A stretch of DNA of 64,000 bases from NCBI RefSeq assembly GCF_042435035.1, contig NZ_JBHMQT010000038.1:27369-91368 (forward strand), read 5' to 3'. Source of the DNA: Sphaerimonospora cavernae. GTDB lineage: Bacteria; Actinomycetota; Actinomycetes; Streptosporangiales; Streptosporangiaceae. Positions 43,294 to 52,681 of this stretch are shown piece by piece. Position 1 is the stretch's first letter; the number at the start of each line of letters is the position of its first letter. Both the position numbers and the translations under genes were made by a program. The notes under the pieces were generated by a model, which did not search any database, had not been told where the DNA came from, and saw only the letters and a program-made list of their open reading frames with translations.

Positions 43294-44529
43294 TCACTGA
43301 GAGCGAGCGGCCGCAAGCTCGGCATCGTGCCGGGTGATGCCCGCCGCCAGCTCCGCTACGGCGGCGAGCAGCTCAGTCGGGGGCAGGGTCAGGTCGAGGG
43401 CATGCTGCCTGATCTCGATACCGGCCCGGCGCACCACGTGCCGGTACGGCTCGGCGTCGCCCTTGGCGTACACGAGGTGGCCGCACGAGAGGCCGAGCAC
43501 GGTGCAGTAGGCGAGCATCTGGTAGAGATCGCCGTTGTGTCCGTCCGGGCCGGCAGAAATCTTGTACTTGGCGTCGACAACAGCGGCGGGCTGTTCGATC
43601 CCGCCGGGTCCGACCGCATAGCGGACCAGATCGGGCCGCAGCGCCACCCGCCGATCCTCGTCGAGGTGGTGGAGCCGGTCCTGCGGGCTGCTCCGCCCGC
43701 CGTACGGCTGGAAGGCCTCCGACAGCGCCACGGTGACGAAGTCCTCGAAGACCCGCCACATCTCGAAGAGCAGGCCGTCCACCCGCACCGCCGTGCCGTC
43801 GTCCAGTTCGTACGAGCGCCCGCGCAGCACGAGCTCGGCGAGCCGCAGCGCCGTGTGGTCGCGGGCGTTCAGCCGGTTCGCGTGCCAGGTCGGGAGCGGC
43901 GCTCCGCGCACCAGGGGCGAGACGCCCACCAGACGCGCCAGCACGTGCCGCAGCGTCTTCCGGGTGGGTTCGGCGAGCCCTGGCAGGCACAGCAGCCGGG
44001 TCGTGGCCGCCAGGAGCAGCCGGTTCTCCGCGATGTCCACGGTGAACTCGTCATAGCGGACCTCCATCGGCAACGGCAGGCCGTACCTGCGCCTGATCTG
44101 TTCGGCCTCCCGGATCCGCCCCCGGACCACCTGGGCCGACTCCTCGATCTCGCGGTACCCCTGCAGCACGCCCCGGTCCAGTGCGCGTCGGGCGCCCCGG
44201 GCGAAGGCATGCGCGAGCGCGGGCAGCAGGTCCCGATGTTCACCGGCGTGGACCTCCTCCTGCCGCCAGCCCCGCAGGGACCGGCTGTAGCCGAGGAGGA
44301 AGAGCAGCCGGTCGATCGGCGTCTTCGGCCTGATGCTGACCTGGACGCCGCCGATCGCCGCGGCCCCTACGTAGCCGTTGTCGCGGATCCGCCACAGCCC
44401 GGCGCGCGGCCCGGGCACCACCTGTACGGCCTTCGCCGCGGCAAGGGCGGCCGCCTGTTCGGCCGTGAGCGCGAACTCACGCGGCGGAGCGCCCTCGACA
44501 AGCGCGACGACGGGGACCGGGGATGTCAT
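43294..44529 (-). CDS. mcrC: McrC subunit of a McrBC-type restriction system
   Basis: 411 residues from ATG 44529, whose A overlaps the McrB remnant stop (ATGA). N-terminal beta domain: LVEGAPPREFALTAEQAAALAAAKAVQV, WRIRDNGYVGAAAIGG. Nuclease domain: EVRYDEFTVDIAENRLLLAATTRLL, MWRVFEDFVTVAL, and the PD-(D/E)xK site RPDLV...VVDAKYK. It looks intact, but its GTPase partner McrB has lost its AAA+ core, so restriction is unlikely unless it acts with another AAA+ protein. Confidence 0.88.
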   Translation of the reverse strand: MTSPVPVVALVEGAPPREFALTAEQAAALAAAKAVQVVPGPRAGLWRIRDNGYVGAAAIGGVQVSIRPKTPIDRLLFLLGYSRSLRGWRQEEVHAGEHRDLLPALAHAFARGARRALDRGVLQGYREIEESAQVVRGRIREAEQIRRRYGLPLPMEVRYDEFTVDIAENRLLLAATTRLLCLPGLAEPTRKTLRHVLARLVGVSPLVRGAPLPTWHANRLNARDHTALRLAELVLRGRSYELDDGTAVRVDGLLFEMWRVFEDFVTVALSEAFQPYGGRSSPQDRLHHLDEDRRVALRPDLVRYAVGPGGIEQPAAVVDAKYKISAGPDGHNGDLYQMLAYCTVLGLSCGHLVYAKGDAEPYRHVVRRAGIEIRQHALDLTLPPTELLAAVAELAAGITRHDAELAAARSQ

Positions 44530-45174
44530 GAGAGCGCTCGCCGCAGCGTCTCCAGTCCGTACCGCTCGGCCACGTCGATGCCGTCGCCGTAGCCGATCCC
44601 GGAGCAGGTCAACGCACTCCTGCAGCCACTCCTGGTCGACCAGCAGCTCGTCGGCCAGCTCCGGCATGACGTCCGGAAGCGTGAACTCCCTGGTCGGCGC
44701 CGGCTGCGGCCCGACGAGCCGCTCCAGGTCGTCGATGAACTCGGTGAGGTCGAGCACGTCGTGCTGGGTGGCCAGCTTGGCCGACATCTCGTCCGGTAGG
44801 TCGTCGAAGTCGAGCGGCGAGTCGCCGTTCAGCCAGCTGACCGGCCGCTGCAGGTTCGCCCGGTTCTCCACGCTGGCCCGGAAGGCAGGCTCACCGCGGA
44901 GACGGCCGTTATAGATCTTCCCGCCGTCGTTGCAGAGCACCAGGTCGCCGTCGTGCATCCGGGTGAGGAACGCGTAGAACTCGTTGGTCTTCTTCAGCTT
45001 CTCGTTGAACGACCCGTGGGCGTAGTCCTCTTCCACGGCCGCCCGGATGGCGTCCAGCGGCGAGCCGGGCGGCAGCTCCCGCAACTTCGACAGCTGCGGC
45101 GTAGGCCGGTCGGAGGTCGCCGGGTCGGTCGGCAGCGTCGCTCTTGGGGAGATCGCCTCCCTGTCCCGGTCCAT
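44526..45174 (-). pseudogene. mcrB: McrB remnant lacking the AAA+ GTPase core
   Basis: The N-terminal part (from about residue 40) reads DYAHGSFNEKLKKTNEFYAFLTRMHDGDLV and ends ELADELLVDQEWLQECVDLLRD, just before the place where McrB proteins carry Walker A. At about 44595 the sequence jumps to GYGDGIDVAERYGLETLRRALS in another frame, which is the normal McrB C-terminus, and ends with a TGA overlapping McrC's ATG. Around 350 residues including Walker A, B and sensor motifs are missing. In the first frame the ORF instead runs into McrC, giving an accidental fusion. Confidence 0.75.
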
Positions 45175-48023
45175 AGGCAGAAGCGGAACTGATTATGGAC
45201 GCTAGCGAAGACTTTATCTTCGTTCTCGAAGTCGTACAGCGAGGCGAGCGTCTTCGTCGTCACCATGTCCTTGAAGAAGAACTGCGTCGTCGCATCGGTC
45301 GCGATCCCGGTGGGAAGCACCATGCCGACCCGGCCCTGTCCGGCCGTGATCGTTCGGCCGGTCTCGGCGAAGACGGCGTAGGTGTTGATGTCGCCACGGC
45401 CGGTCAACGGATAACGGCCGGAGTCACGCAGCAGCAGTGCCCAGCCGTCTGCCTGGCGCAGTTCGTTCGTGAACTCGGCGAAGAGCAGTCGGTCGACCTC
45501 GTCCCTGCTGGTGGCCAGCGCAGCGATGGCCTTCTTCCGCGCTGCCGCGTTCTTCGCGTTCGCGACAGCTTCGTTTCGGCCGGCGAAGAACTCCTTCTCC
45601 TGGATCTTCACCCGCTCCCATGGGGGGTTGCCCAGCACACACGTGAAGCCACCGGACCAACCCGCGGCGGGGTTGAGGTCGGGGCCGGGGTCGCCTGCGG
45701 GGAAGACTTCGGGGAACTCCAGGTGCCAGTGGAAGAAGCGGTACTGCTCGATCAGTCGCCTCAGTTCCTCGGCCCGCTCCGATGCCAGCGTGACACCGGT
45801 TTCCAGGCCGCGGATGGTGGCGGTGGTGATGGCCTCGGGGGCCTCGGCGTGCTTGCGCCAGACGAACGCGGCACACCACGCGTCGGCGACCAAGCGCTTC
45901 TGCTTGAGCTCGTCAGAGGTCTCCAGTTCGTGGAAGCGCCGTTCCTGCTCGCGAACGTCGGCCACGCCGGAGACCGGTATGGCGGCCAGGGTGCGAGCCT
46001 GCTCGGCGAGCTTCTGGTTGCCCGGCAGCTCGGCATCGTCGAACAGCGTCTCCTGTTCCCCGCGCCGGGTCTGGCCGGTCTCCCGCGAGACGCGCTGCAC
46101 CTCGCGGGTGTTCTGCTTCTTCAGGGCGCTCGCGTAGCTCCTGTCGTCACCCTCGATCGGCTTGAACGCGCCATCGGGGATTCCGGCGGCGATCAGCCTC
46201 GGGGTGGTCCCGAGCAGGGCGTTGCCGACCTTGATGTGGGCGTCGAGGAAGGCCAGCGGCTTGCCGGGCTCCAGCGACTCGATCCACAGCGACACCTTGG
46301 CCAGCTCGGCGGCGAGCGGGTTGATGTCCACGCCATAAATACACCGCGCCACGACCTTGCGCATGGCCTCGCGTACGGCCGACGGCACCGGCTCGTCCTC
46401 GCCGGTCAGCATCGCCGCGTGCCGCTTGGCGATCCGCCGGGCTGCCGCGACCAGGAAGTGCCCGGACCCACAGGCCGGGTCGCAGACCGTGATCGTCAGC
46501 AGCTCCTCGGGAGACTTGGCGTGCGCCTCGATCACCGGGTCGAGGGCCGTGTCGAGCAGCGACTCGATCAGTGAGCTGGGTGTGTAGTACGACCCGGTCA
46601 GCTTGCGGTCGTTGCCGGAGACCTTCTCCTTCAGCTCGAACTTCGGCCCGACGCCGTTGGTCTCCGCGTACGGCACGAGCTCAAGCAGCGACTCGTAGAT
46701 GCTGCCCAGCTCCTCGGCCCCCAGATGCTGGAAGTCCACATCACGCGGCCGCCCGTCCTTTGCTCGCACCGTGGACATCTTGCGGATCGCGGTGAGCAGC
46801 GCCTCGTTGGGCAGGTCGCACCAGAGCAGCTGGTCGGGACGTGGCTCGTCGGTGAGCCCCTGCGGGCTGCCGGCCGTACGGTAGAACAGGCCGCCGAGGC
46901 CGGGCAGGCCCAGCTCGGGCAGGCCGTCGTCCGCGCCGAGTGCCTTGATGACCATGACGATGGTCTTCCACAGGTCGCCGTGCCGGTCCCCGCTTCGCCG
47001 TACGGCAAGGCGGCGCAGCCGCCGGCTGGAGAACCACGTTGCGTACCGGTCGCGCACGTCCTGCGGGGCGGCCGGGTCGAGCAGTGCGCCGCGGTCCTCG
47101 GCCACGAAGATGAAGATGAGCTGGTAGACCAGCCGCAGCAGCTCGTGGTGGAAGTCGTCGCGGCCGAGTCTGCCCGCGGCCAACTGCTCCCGCAGCTTGG
47201 GGTTGGCCAAGAGAAACCCCGTGCCGAGCGCCTCCAGGGCCTCCTTCACTCCGTCGCGGAGCTGGTCGCGGGCGCGCAGCCCGGTCTCGGCGGCGAACGC
47301 CCGCCACTTCTCCAGCCAGCAGTCGGCGCAGGTCGCCGTACCGTCATCTGGCGCGATCAGCTCGAAGCGTGAGGCGTGCAGCAGCGTGTAGAGCAGCACG
47401 AACTCCGAGTACAGCTCGCCGTCGAAGATGGCTTCGAGGTCGAACTCGACGTACGCCGAGCCGACCAGGGCGGTCGAGTCGCGCAGGATGCGCAGCCGCC
47501 GCCCGTTGGACAGCACGCCCCACAGGTGATCGTCCGACAGGTTCAGGAACTCCTGCAGCATCGACTGCGGCGCCCGCTTGGTGACGCCGGGGACGCTCCG
47601 GTCCAGGTCGCTGTGCCAGCCGAGCAGGTGCATCGGCACGCTGTGCCACAGATGCGAGACCGGGAAGTCCTTCCCGGCCAGCTGCAGGCCGCCCCGCTGG
47701 TACGGCACCCGCCCGAAGCCGAACTCGTTCAGCAGCACCAGCAGCCAGCGGTCACGGGTGAGCGTGGTGGCCGCGTCCCCCTCCGGGAGCTTGGCCAGCC
47801 GGTCCCGGAACGCGCGATAGGCGCCGAGCAGGTAGTCCCAGCGGCGGCTGGCGGCGTCGCCGAGCCGTTCGGCCGCCGCCAGGTGATAATCCTCCGGCCG
47901 CATGCCGGGCAGCTCCCGGTCGGCGGCGGCGATCCGGGAGAGCACGTCCTGCGGCAGCAGGCTGCCCTGGACGTCGACGGCGAGGTAGGCGTTCCCCACG
48001 TTCCTCATCGGTTCCTCAGTCAT
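44994..48023 (-). CDS. Eco57I-like N6-adenine DNA methyltransferase, C-terminally truncated
   Basis: 1009-codon ORF. The N-terminal helical region covers about 1-430. The methyltransferase core has motif I CDPACGSGHFLVAAAR (SAM binding), ISP-type ARCIYGVDINPLAAELAKVSLW, and motif IV LGNPPWERVK. Authentic sequence stops near HNQFRFCL (about 45170). The last 50-60 codons are out-of-frame over the McrB remnant, so the target-recognition half is lost. Precedes the mcrB remnant; it lies downstream of the SNF2 gene, separated by a 17-bp tandem repeat. Start could be ATG 48023 or 48008. Confidence 0.8.
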   Translation of the reverse strand: MTEEPMRNVGNAYLAVDVQGSLLPQDVLSRIAAADRELPGMRPEDYHLAAAERLGDAASRRWDYLLGAYRAFRDRLAKLPEGDAATTLTRDRWLLVLLNEFGFGRVPYQRGGLQLAGKDFPVSHLWHSVPMHLLGWHSDLDRSVPGVTKRAPQSMLQEFLNLSDDHLWGVLSNGRRLRILRDSTALVGSAYVEFDLEAIFDGELYSEFVLLYTLLHASRFELIAPDDGTATCADCWLEKWRAFAAETGLRARDQLRDGVKEALEALGTGFLLANPKLREQLAAGRLGRDDFHHELLRLVYQLIFIFVAEDRGALLDPAAPQDVRDRYATWFSSRRLRRLAVRRSGDRHGDLWKTIVMVIKALGADDGLPELGLPGLGGLFYRTAGSPQGLTDEPRPDQLLWCDLPNEALLTAIRKMSTVRAKDGRPRDVDFQHLGAEELGSIYESLLELVPYAETNGVGPKFELKEKVSGNDRKLTGSYYTPSSLIESLLDTALDPVIEAHAKSPEELLTITVCDPACGSGHFLVAAARRIAKRHAAMLTGEDEPVPSAVREAMRKVVARCIYGVDINPLAAELAKVSLWIESLEPGKPLAFLDAHIKVGNALLGTTPRLIAAGIPDGAFKPIEGDDRSYASALKKQNTREVQRVSRETGQTRRGEQETLFDDAELPGNQKLAEQARTLAAIPVSGVADVREQERRFHELETSDELKQKRLVADAWCAAFVWRKHAEAPEAITTATIRGLETGVTLASERAEELRRLIEQYRFFHWHLEFPEVFPAGDPGPDLNPAAGWSGGFTCVLGNPPWERVKIQEKEFFAGRNEAVANAKNAAARKKAIAALATSRDEVDRLLFAEFTNELRQADGWALLLRDSGRYPLTGRGDINTYAVFAETGRTITAGQGRVGMVLPTGIATDATTQFFFKDMVTTKTLASLYDFENEDKVFASVHNQFRFCLWTGTGRRSPQERRCRPTRRPPTGLRRSCRSCGSCRPARRWTPSGRPWKRTTPTGRSTRS

Positions 48024-48034
48024 TCCTCATCGCA

Positions 48035-48068
48035 GGTTCAGCGAAAGCGGGGGTTCAGCGAAAGCGGG
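48035..48068. repeat. exact 17-bp tandem duplication
   Basis: GGTTCAGCGAAAGCGGG occurs twice in tandem (48035-48051, 48052-48068) between the SNF2 gene stop and the methyltransferase start. The decamer TTCCTCATCG is also duplicated at 48001 and 48024. Confidence 0.9.
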
Positions 48069-48070
48069 GA

Positions 48071-51000
48071 TCAGCGCCCGCCGCCGGCGGGCAGGTAGAC
48101 GTAGACGCCGAGCACGTCGGCGGGGTGGTTGGCGGTCACCTTCAGCCCGCGGATCCCGGCGCCGATCGCGCCGCGGACCCGCTGGTGCGACTCGGCGAGC
48201 CGGGCGGTCAGCGCGTCGCCGCGCTCCTTCAGTGCCGCCGCGAACTCCGGGGCCAGCTCCCGCTTACCGAGATCGCCCGTGCCGTCGGTGACGAGCTCGG
48301 CGATGACCCGTTCGGCCGTACGGCGCACCAGCTCGGGCAGCGTGTTCTCCGGCCGGGAGGTCAGCAGCGCCGCGACCTCGTCGTCGGTGAGCCACTCCCG
48401 GCCGCCGGCCCCCGCCCGATATCCGATGACCTGCGCGTCCTCGGCGATGATCGTCCGGTTGCCGATGGAGTCCGTACGGCCCGGCAGCGTGACGTGGAAG
48501 CGGAAGCGGACCAGCAGCAGCACGGTCCGGGAGGCGACCGCCTCGGTGCGGATCACCCCGCAGCGCCGCGCCGGGCCGCTGCCCTCCAGGGCCGTGTCCA
48601 GCACGGTCCTGGCCAGGGTGCGGACCATCGGGTCGGTGCGGACCAGGGCGTGCGAGCGGGGCGGCGCCGGGATGTCGGGGTGGAAGTCCAATGTCCCGGC
48701 GGCCGCACCGGCTGCTCTGCCCTCGAAGCTCAGCCCGAGCGCGTGCCGTACGGACACCGGAAGCTGCCGGGTGTCGGCGCGGAAGCCGTCGGGGCGGGCG
48801 TCGATGATCGCGCCGAACCCGGACAGGGCCTCCCGGGTGAACCGCGACACGTCGGCCGAGCCGCCGAGCGCGGCGCGGATCTCATCCACCTCCTGCCGCA
48901 CCTCCTCCACCTTGACGCCGGAGTGTGCGTATTTGGTGAGCGCCTTCGACTCGCGCTCGGCGGCGCTCTCCCAGGCGCGGTGCATCTGGTCGCGGGTCTT
49001 CGTCACGCCGAAGTCCAGGTCGAGCTGGTCGGAGTTGTCGTCGCCGCGCAGCAGCAGGCCCTCGATCAGTGCCTTGATCACGTCGTCGCCGCCGGTCGGC
49101 ACCGGTACGGCCACGCCGGTCTGCTTGGCGATCGTGCGGTGCTTGCGGATGAGCACGTCGAGGACGACGCCGTCGATGCCGTTGTCCAGGCCGTAGATCG
49201 TGACCGCCCGGACGATCCGGTTGCGCTGGCCGAACCGGTCGACGCGACCTTCGCGCTGCTCGTGCCGGGTGGGGTTCCAGGCCAGGTCGTAGTGGATCAC
49301 CGCCTGGAAGTTCTCCTGCAGGTTGACCCCCTCCGACAGGCAGTCGGTGGCCACCAGTACGTGCCGGCCAGGCTCGCCGGCGAGGTCCTCGATGGCCTGC
49401 TGGCGGGCCTCCGGCGGGAGCTGGCCGGTGACGTGGCGGACGTGCGCCTTCTTGCCGAGCGCCTTGGCCAGGTGCTCGGCGACGTACTCGGCCGTCGGGA
49501 TGAACCGGCAGAAAACGATGGGGTCGTAGCCGTCGGCCAGCAGCGCCTTGACCTCCCCGATCAGCGCGGCGAGCTTCGCGTCGTCCTGCGGCCCCTCGAT
49601 CTTGCGGAAAGCACGGGCCAGCCGCCTGAGCCGGTCGCCGTCGTCGTCTTCGCCGGTACGGCCACCGGCCGCCGCGTCGATGCCCTCCAGCGCCTCCTCA
49701 TCGGTGAGGTCGAGGACGCTGGAGCGGCCCAGCTCGTCGGCCTCCGGCTCGGTCTCGGCAGCGGCGGCGGCCGAGCGGGTCTCCAGCGTGGTCGCCGCGG
49801 CGCGCGGGGAGGAGGCCACCGAGCGGAGCAGAGCCAGCGCCGACCACCACGAGACCCGCTGGCGCAGCCCGCTGCCCGGCTTGCGTACGGTCTCCCTGGC
49901 GTAAACGAGCACCTGGCGGGCCAGCTTGCCGTACTCGCCGGTCAGCGCGTAGGAGACGTCGCGGGTCTGGCGGTCCTTGGGGAAGGGGGTGTCCTGGTCG
50001 AGGTAACGGCGGATGTCGCGGCGGCGGCGCTGCACGAAGTGCCTGGCCAGCGCCTCCCGGCCCTTGGCCTCCTCCAGGTTCAGATCCGCCAGCGTGGGGT
50101 CGAGCAGGCCGATGAGGTCGCGGAACGCGTCCTCCTTGCCGCTGTGCGGGGTCGCGGTGACCAGCAGCAGGTGCCGCGTGGCGTCGGCGGCGAACTCCTG
50201 CAGCAGCCGGTAGCGCAGCTGGCTCTGCCTGCTCGATGACGACCCGGCCGCCACGCAGGTGTGCGCCTCGTCCACGATGACCAGATCCGGGCAGGTCCGG
50301 ACGAACTGCTGGTAGCGGCGGTCGGACTTGATGAAGTCGAGCGAGACCACGGTCACCGGGTGCCGATCGAAGATCGACTCGTCCAGCCGCAGCTCGCGCT
50401 CCAGCCGGGTGGCGGTGGACGGCAGCACGAGCGTCGCCTCGATGGCGAACTTGTCGCGCAGCTCGGCCTGCCACTGCTCGGCCAGCGCGGGGGAGCACAG
50501 CACGGTCAGGCCGCCCGCCTCGCCGCGCTCCAGCAGTTCTTTGGCGATCAGGCCGGACTCGACGGTCTTGCCGATGCCGACGTCGTCGCCGATCAGCAGC
50601 CGCACGGTCGGCATGCGCAGCGCGAGCAGCAGCGGCACGAGCTGGTACTGCCGGGGCTCCACCGCGATCGACGCCAGCGAGCGGAACGGCCCGGCACCCG
50701 AGGTGAACCCGATCCGCAGTGCCGTACGGAGCAGTCCGGCGGCGGTGTTGTCGCCGACCTCGTCGGCGGTGGGCGGCGGGATCGACCGGCTGAGCGTGGT
50801 GCCGCTGCTGCTGGAGCTGGCCCGGTCCGCCACCGAGCCGACGGGCGGCCACCGGACCGCCGAAGAGCATGTCGACGCGCTGCGCGAGTCCGCCGACAGC
50901 GAGTTGGAGCGGCGGTTCGTCAGGGCGCGGCGCATCTCGTCCAGCACGATGCGCGCCAGCTCGGCGCGGTGCCCGTGCTCGTCGTCGCGCAGCACGGGAT

Positions 51001-52681
51001 GGGCGGCGGACCAGTATTCGTCGTCGGCCGCGATCTCGTCGAGGGCGACGTAGTCGAAGCGCAGCAGGCCGGTCTGCTCCAGGTTCGGCATCGTGATCCG
51101 CCACCCGCGCGCCAGATCCGCATAGATCAGGTAGGAGAGCGCGCCGCGCAACGCCTTCAGCACGTGCTCCCGCTGGCCGAACTTGACGTCCGGGTTCTGC
51201 GCGAACGCGGCCAGGGGCAGATCGAGGGACTTGACGACCCGCTGGGCGATGTCGTCGTGCCGCAGGCCCTCCTCGTCGGCGGCCTCCGCGGCGCGGAACA
51301 GCGCGCCCCGCACCTGGGTGACCTGGACGAAGTCGTTGAGGTGGCCGGCCTGCAGGCTCGCGTCCTGCCGGTTGTCGACGAAGGTCAGCAGCTTGCGTGC
51401 CTTTTCGTCGAGCTCGGTCTGCTGCCGCAGGTTCCGCACGATGCTGGTGCTGATCAGCGACATCGCCGAGCTGCGACCCTCCGACGCGAAGGTCGCCAGC
51501 TTGGCGAAGTCCTTGGCGCGCGGCTGCTCGTACGACACTCGGCAACGCAGGCAGAACTTGAACGGCTCGCGGAAGTACCAGGCGCGCTGGCCCGCCCCGG
51601 CCGGGACCTCGGCGCCTCCCGGGCCGAGCCAGATCTCCCTGGGCAGGTAGACCCGCTGGGCCGCCCGGATCTGGGTGCCGCCGTCGGCCGCCGATTCAAA
51701 GAGGGAGTCGGAGAGCGACGGCTCCAGCCAGGAGTCGGGCAGCCTGCCCTCGGCGACAGGGTCATCGGGCCAGGGGTGATCGGAGCTGATGTAGAGGTAG
51801 CCGTTGGCGACCTCGCCGCCGGCGACGTTGGCCTCCTGCCGGGCCTCGAGACCTCCGTCCTTCCGCCGGGCGACGACCAGGTACTCCTGCCCGCATTCGC
51901 GGCAGAAGGCCAGCGGGAACAGCATCTTCTCGCGTTGTCCAGGGACGCTGACCTGGTACTGGCTGGTGATGTGCCGGGTGGTCTCCGGTTCGAGGCTGAC
52001 GTAGACCGTGTCACCCTTGGACAGGAACTGGTGCAGCCGGAAGGCGAACAGCGGGCGGCCCGTCTCCGGGTGCTGCGCCTTCGCGCCCTCTTGAAGGATC
52101 TTCTCGATGATCTGCGCGCAGTCCTCTGGCGGACGTCCGGTCAACCCGGCGAGGCGGTCGGAGGCCTCGGCGACCCTGGTCGGCTTGCGCCGGATCAGGT
52201 GCCCGGTCCCCGATTCCCGGCTCAGGCCGAACTCCGATTCGATCCAGCTCGCGAGGGGGTCGGCCGACAGCTCGGCGTAGCCGCGGCCGCTGCCCGCCAG
52301 GTCCATCGCGGCCAGCAGTTCGGGCCCGGTCGGCCGGCGGTCGCCGGTGGCCCGGACCAGGGTCTCGCCGATGACGTGGTCGGGGCTGACATCGGCGCCG
52401 AACAGCCGGGACGCGACCTTCGCGATGACATCTCGGGCCTCGGCGAAGGTCTCCGTGGTGGCCATGGTGGCCGAGGTGCCCACACACTGCAGGTTCGGGG
52501 CGGCGCAGGCGTCGCGCAGGCGCCGTACGAGCAGGGCGACGTCGGCGCCCTGGCGTCCGCGATAGGTGTGCAGCTCGTCCAGGACCAGGAAGCGCAGGCC
52601 CTGCGCCGCGCCGATCAGGTCTCTGCGCTCGGTCGGGCGGGTCAGGAGGCGACAACGCCGTGAATTTCGGGAGGGTGGCAT
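48071..52681 (-). CDS. fused ORF: Lhr-like helicase fragment joined to SNF2-type helicase
   Basis: 1536 codons in one frame, but two proteins. From 52640 to about 50900 it matches the middle of an Lhr/DUF1998-type helicase: FLVLDELHTYRGRQGADVA (motif II), VGTSATMAT, zinc-like CRECGQE and CLRCRVSYEQ, and LLTFVDNRQDASLQAGHLNDFV. Its Walker A half and C-terminus are missing. From about 50800 to 48071 is a SNF2-type helicase: LLIGDDVGIGKTVESGL, VIVDEAHTCV, VTATPHSGK, VFCRFIPTAEYV, TDCLSEGVNLQ and EGRVDRFGQRN. The joint (about 50780-50930) is serine-rich low-complexity sequence whose alternative frame reads LAVGGLAQRVDMLFGGPVAA, suggesting a frameshift as well as a deletion. DISARM-like combination with the methyltransferase. 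Confidence 0.8.
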   Translation of the reverse strand: MPPSRNSRRCRLLTRPTERRDLIGAAQGLRFLVLDELHTYRGRQGADVALLVRRLRDACAAPNLQCVGTSATMATTETFAEARDVIAKVASRLFGADVSPDHVIGETLVRATGDRRPTGPELLAAMDLAGSGRGYAELSADPLASWIESEFGLSRESGTGHLIRRKPTRVAEASDRLAGLTGRPPEDCAQIIEKILQEGAKAQHPETGRPLFAFRLHQFLSKGDTVYVSLEPETTRHITSQYQVSVPGQREKMLFPLAFCRECGQEYLVVARRKDGGLEARQEANVAGGEVANGYLYISSDHPWPDDPVAEGRLPDSWLEPSLSDSLFESAADGGTQIRAAQRVYLPREIWLGPGGAEVPAGAGQRAWYFREPFKFCLRCRVSYEQPRAKDFAKLATFASEGRSSAMSLISTSIVRNLRQQTELDEKARKLLTFVDNRQDASLQAGHLNDFVQVTQVRGALFRAAEAADEEGLRHDDIAQRVVKSLDLPLAAFAQNPDVKFGQREHVLKALRGALSYLIYADLARGWRITMPNLEQTGLLRFDYVALDEIAADDEYWSAAHPVLRDDEHGHRAELARIVLDEMRRALTNRRSNSLSADSRSASTCSSAVRWPPVGSVADRASSSSSGTTLSRSIPPPTADEVGDNTAAGLLRTALRIGFTSGAGPFRSLASIAVEPRQYQLVPLLLALRMPTVRLLIGDDVGIGKTVESGLIAKELLERGEAGGLTVLCSPALAEQWQAELRDKFAIEATLVLPSTATRLERELRLDESIFDRHPVTVVSLDFIKSDRRYQQFVRTCPDLVIVDEAHTCVAAGSSSSRQSQLRYRLLQEFAADATRHLLLVTATPHSGKEDAFRDLIGLLDPTLADLNLEEAKGREALARHFVQRRRRDIRRYLDQDTPFPKDRQTRDVSYALTGEYGKLARQVLVYARETVRKPGSGLRQRVSWWSALALLRSVASSPRAAATTLETRSAAAAAETEPEADELGRSSVLDLTDEEALEGIDAAAGGRTGEDDDGDRLRRLARAFRKIEGPQDDAKLAALIGEVKALLADGYDPIVFCRFIPTAEYVAEHLAKALGKKAHVRHVTGQLPPEARQQAIEDLAGEPGRHVLVATDCLSEGVNLQENFQAVIHYDLAWNPTRHEQREGRVDRFGQRNRIVRAVTIYGLDNGIDGVVLDVLIRKHRTIAKQTGVAVPVPTGGDDVIKALIEGLLLRGDDNSDQLDLDFGVTKTRDQMHRAWESAAERESKALTKYAHSGVKVEEVRQEVDEIRAALGGSADVSRFTREALSGFGAIIDARPDGFRADTRQLPVSVRHALGLSFEGRAAGAAAGTLDFHPDIPAPPRSHALVRTDPMVRTLARTVLDTALEGSGPARRCGVIRTEAVASRTVLLLVRFRFHVTLPGRTDSIGNRTIIAEDAQVIGYRAGAGGREWLTDDEVAALLTSRPENTLPELVRRTAERVIAELVTDGTGDLGKRELAPEFAAALKERGDALTARLAESHQRVRGAIGAGIRGLKVTANHPADVLGVYVYLPAGGGR

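Noticed and set aside
48125..52663. Two very long antisense ORFs (704 and 800 codons) over the helicases
   Set aside because: The opposite strand encodes helicase motifs; these are codon-bias shadows.
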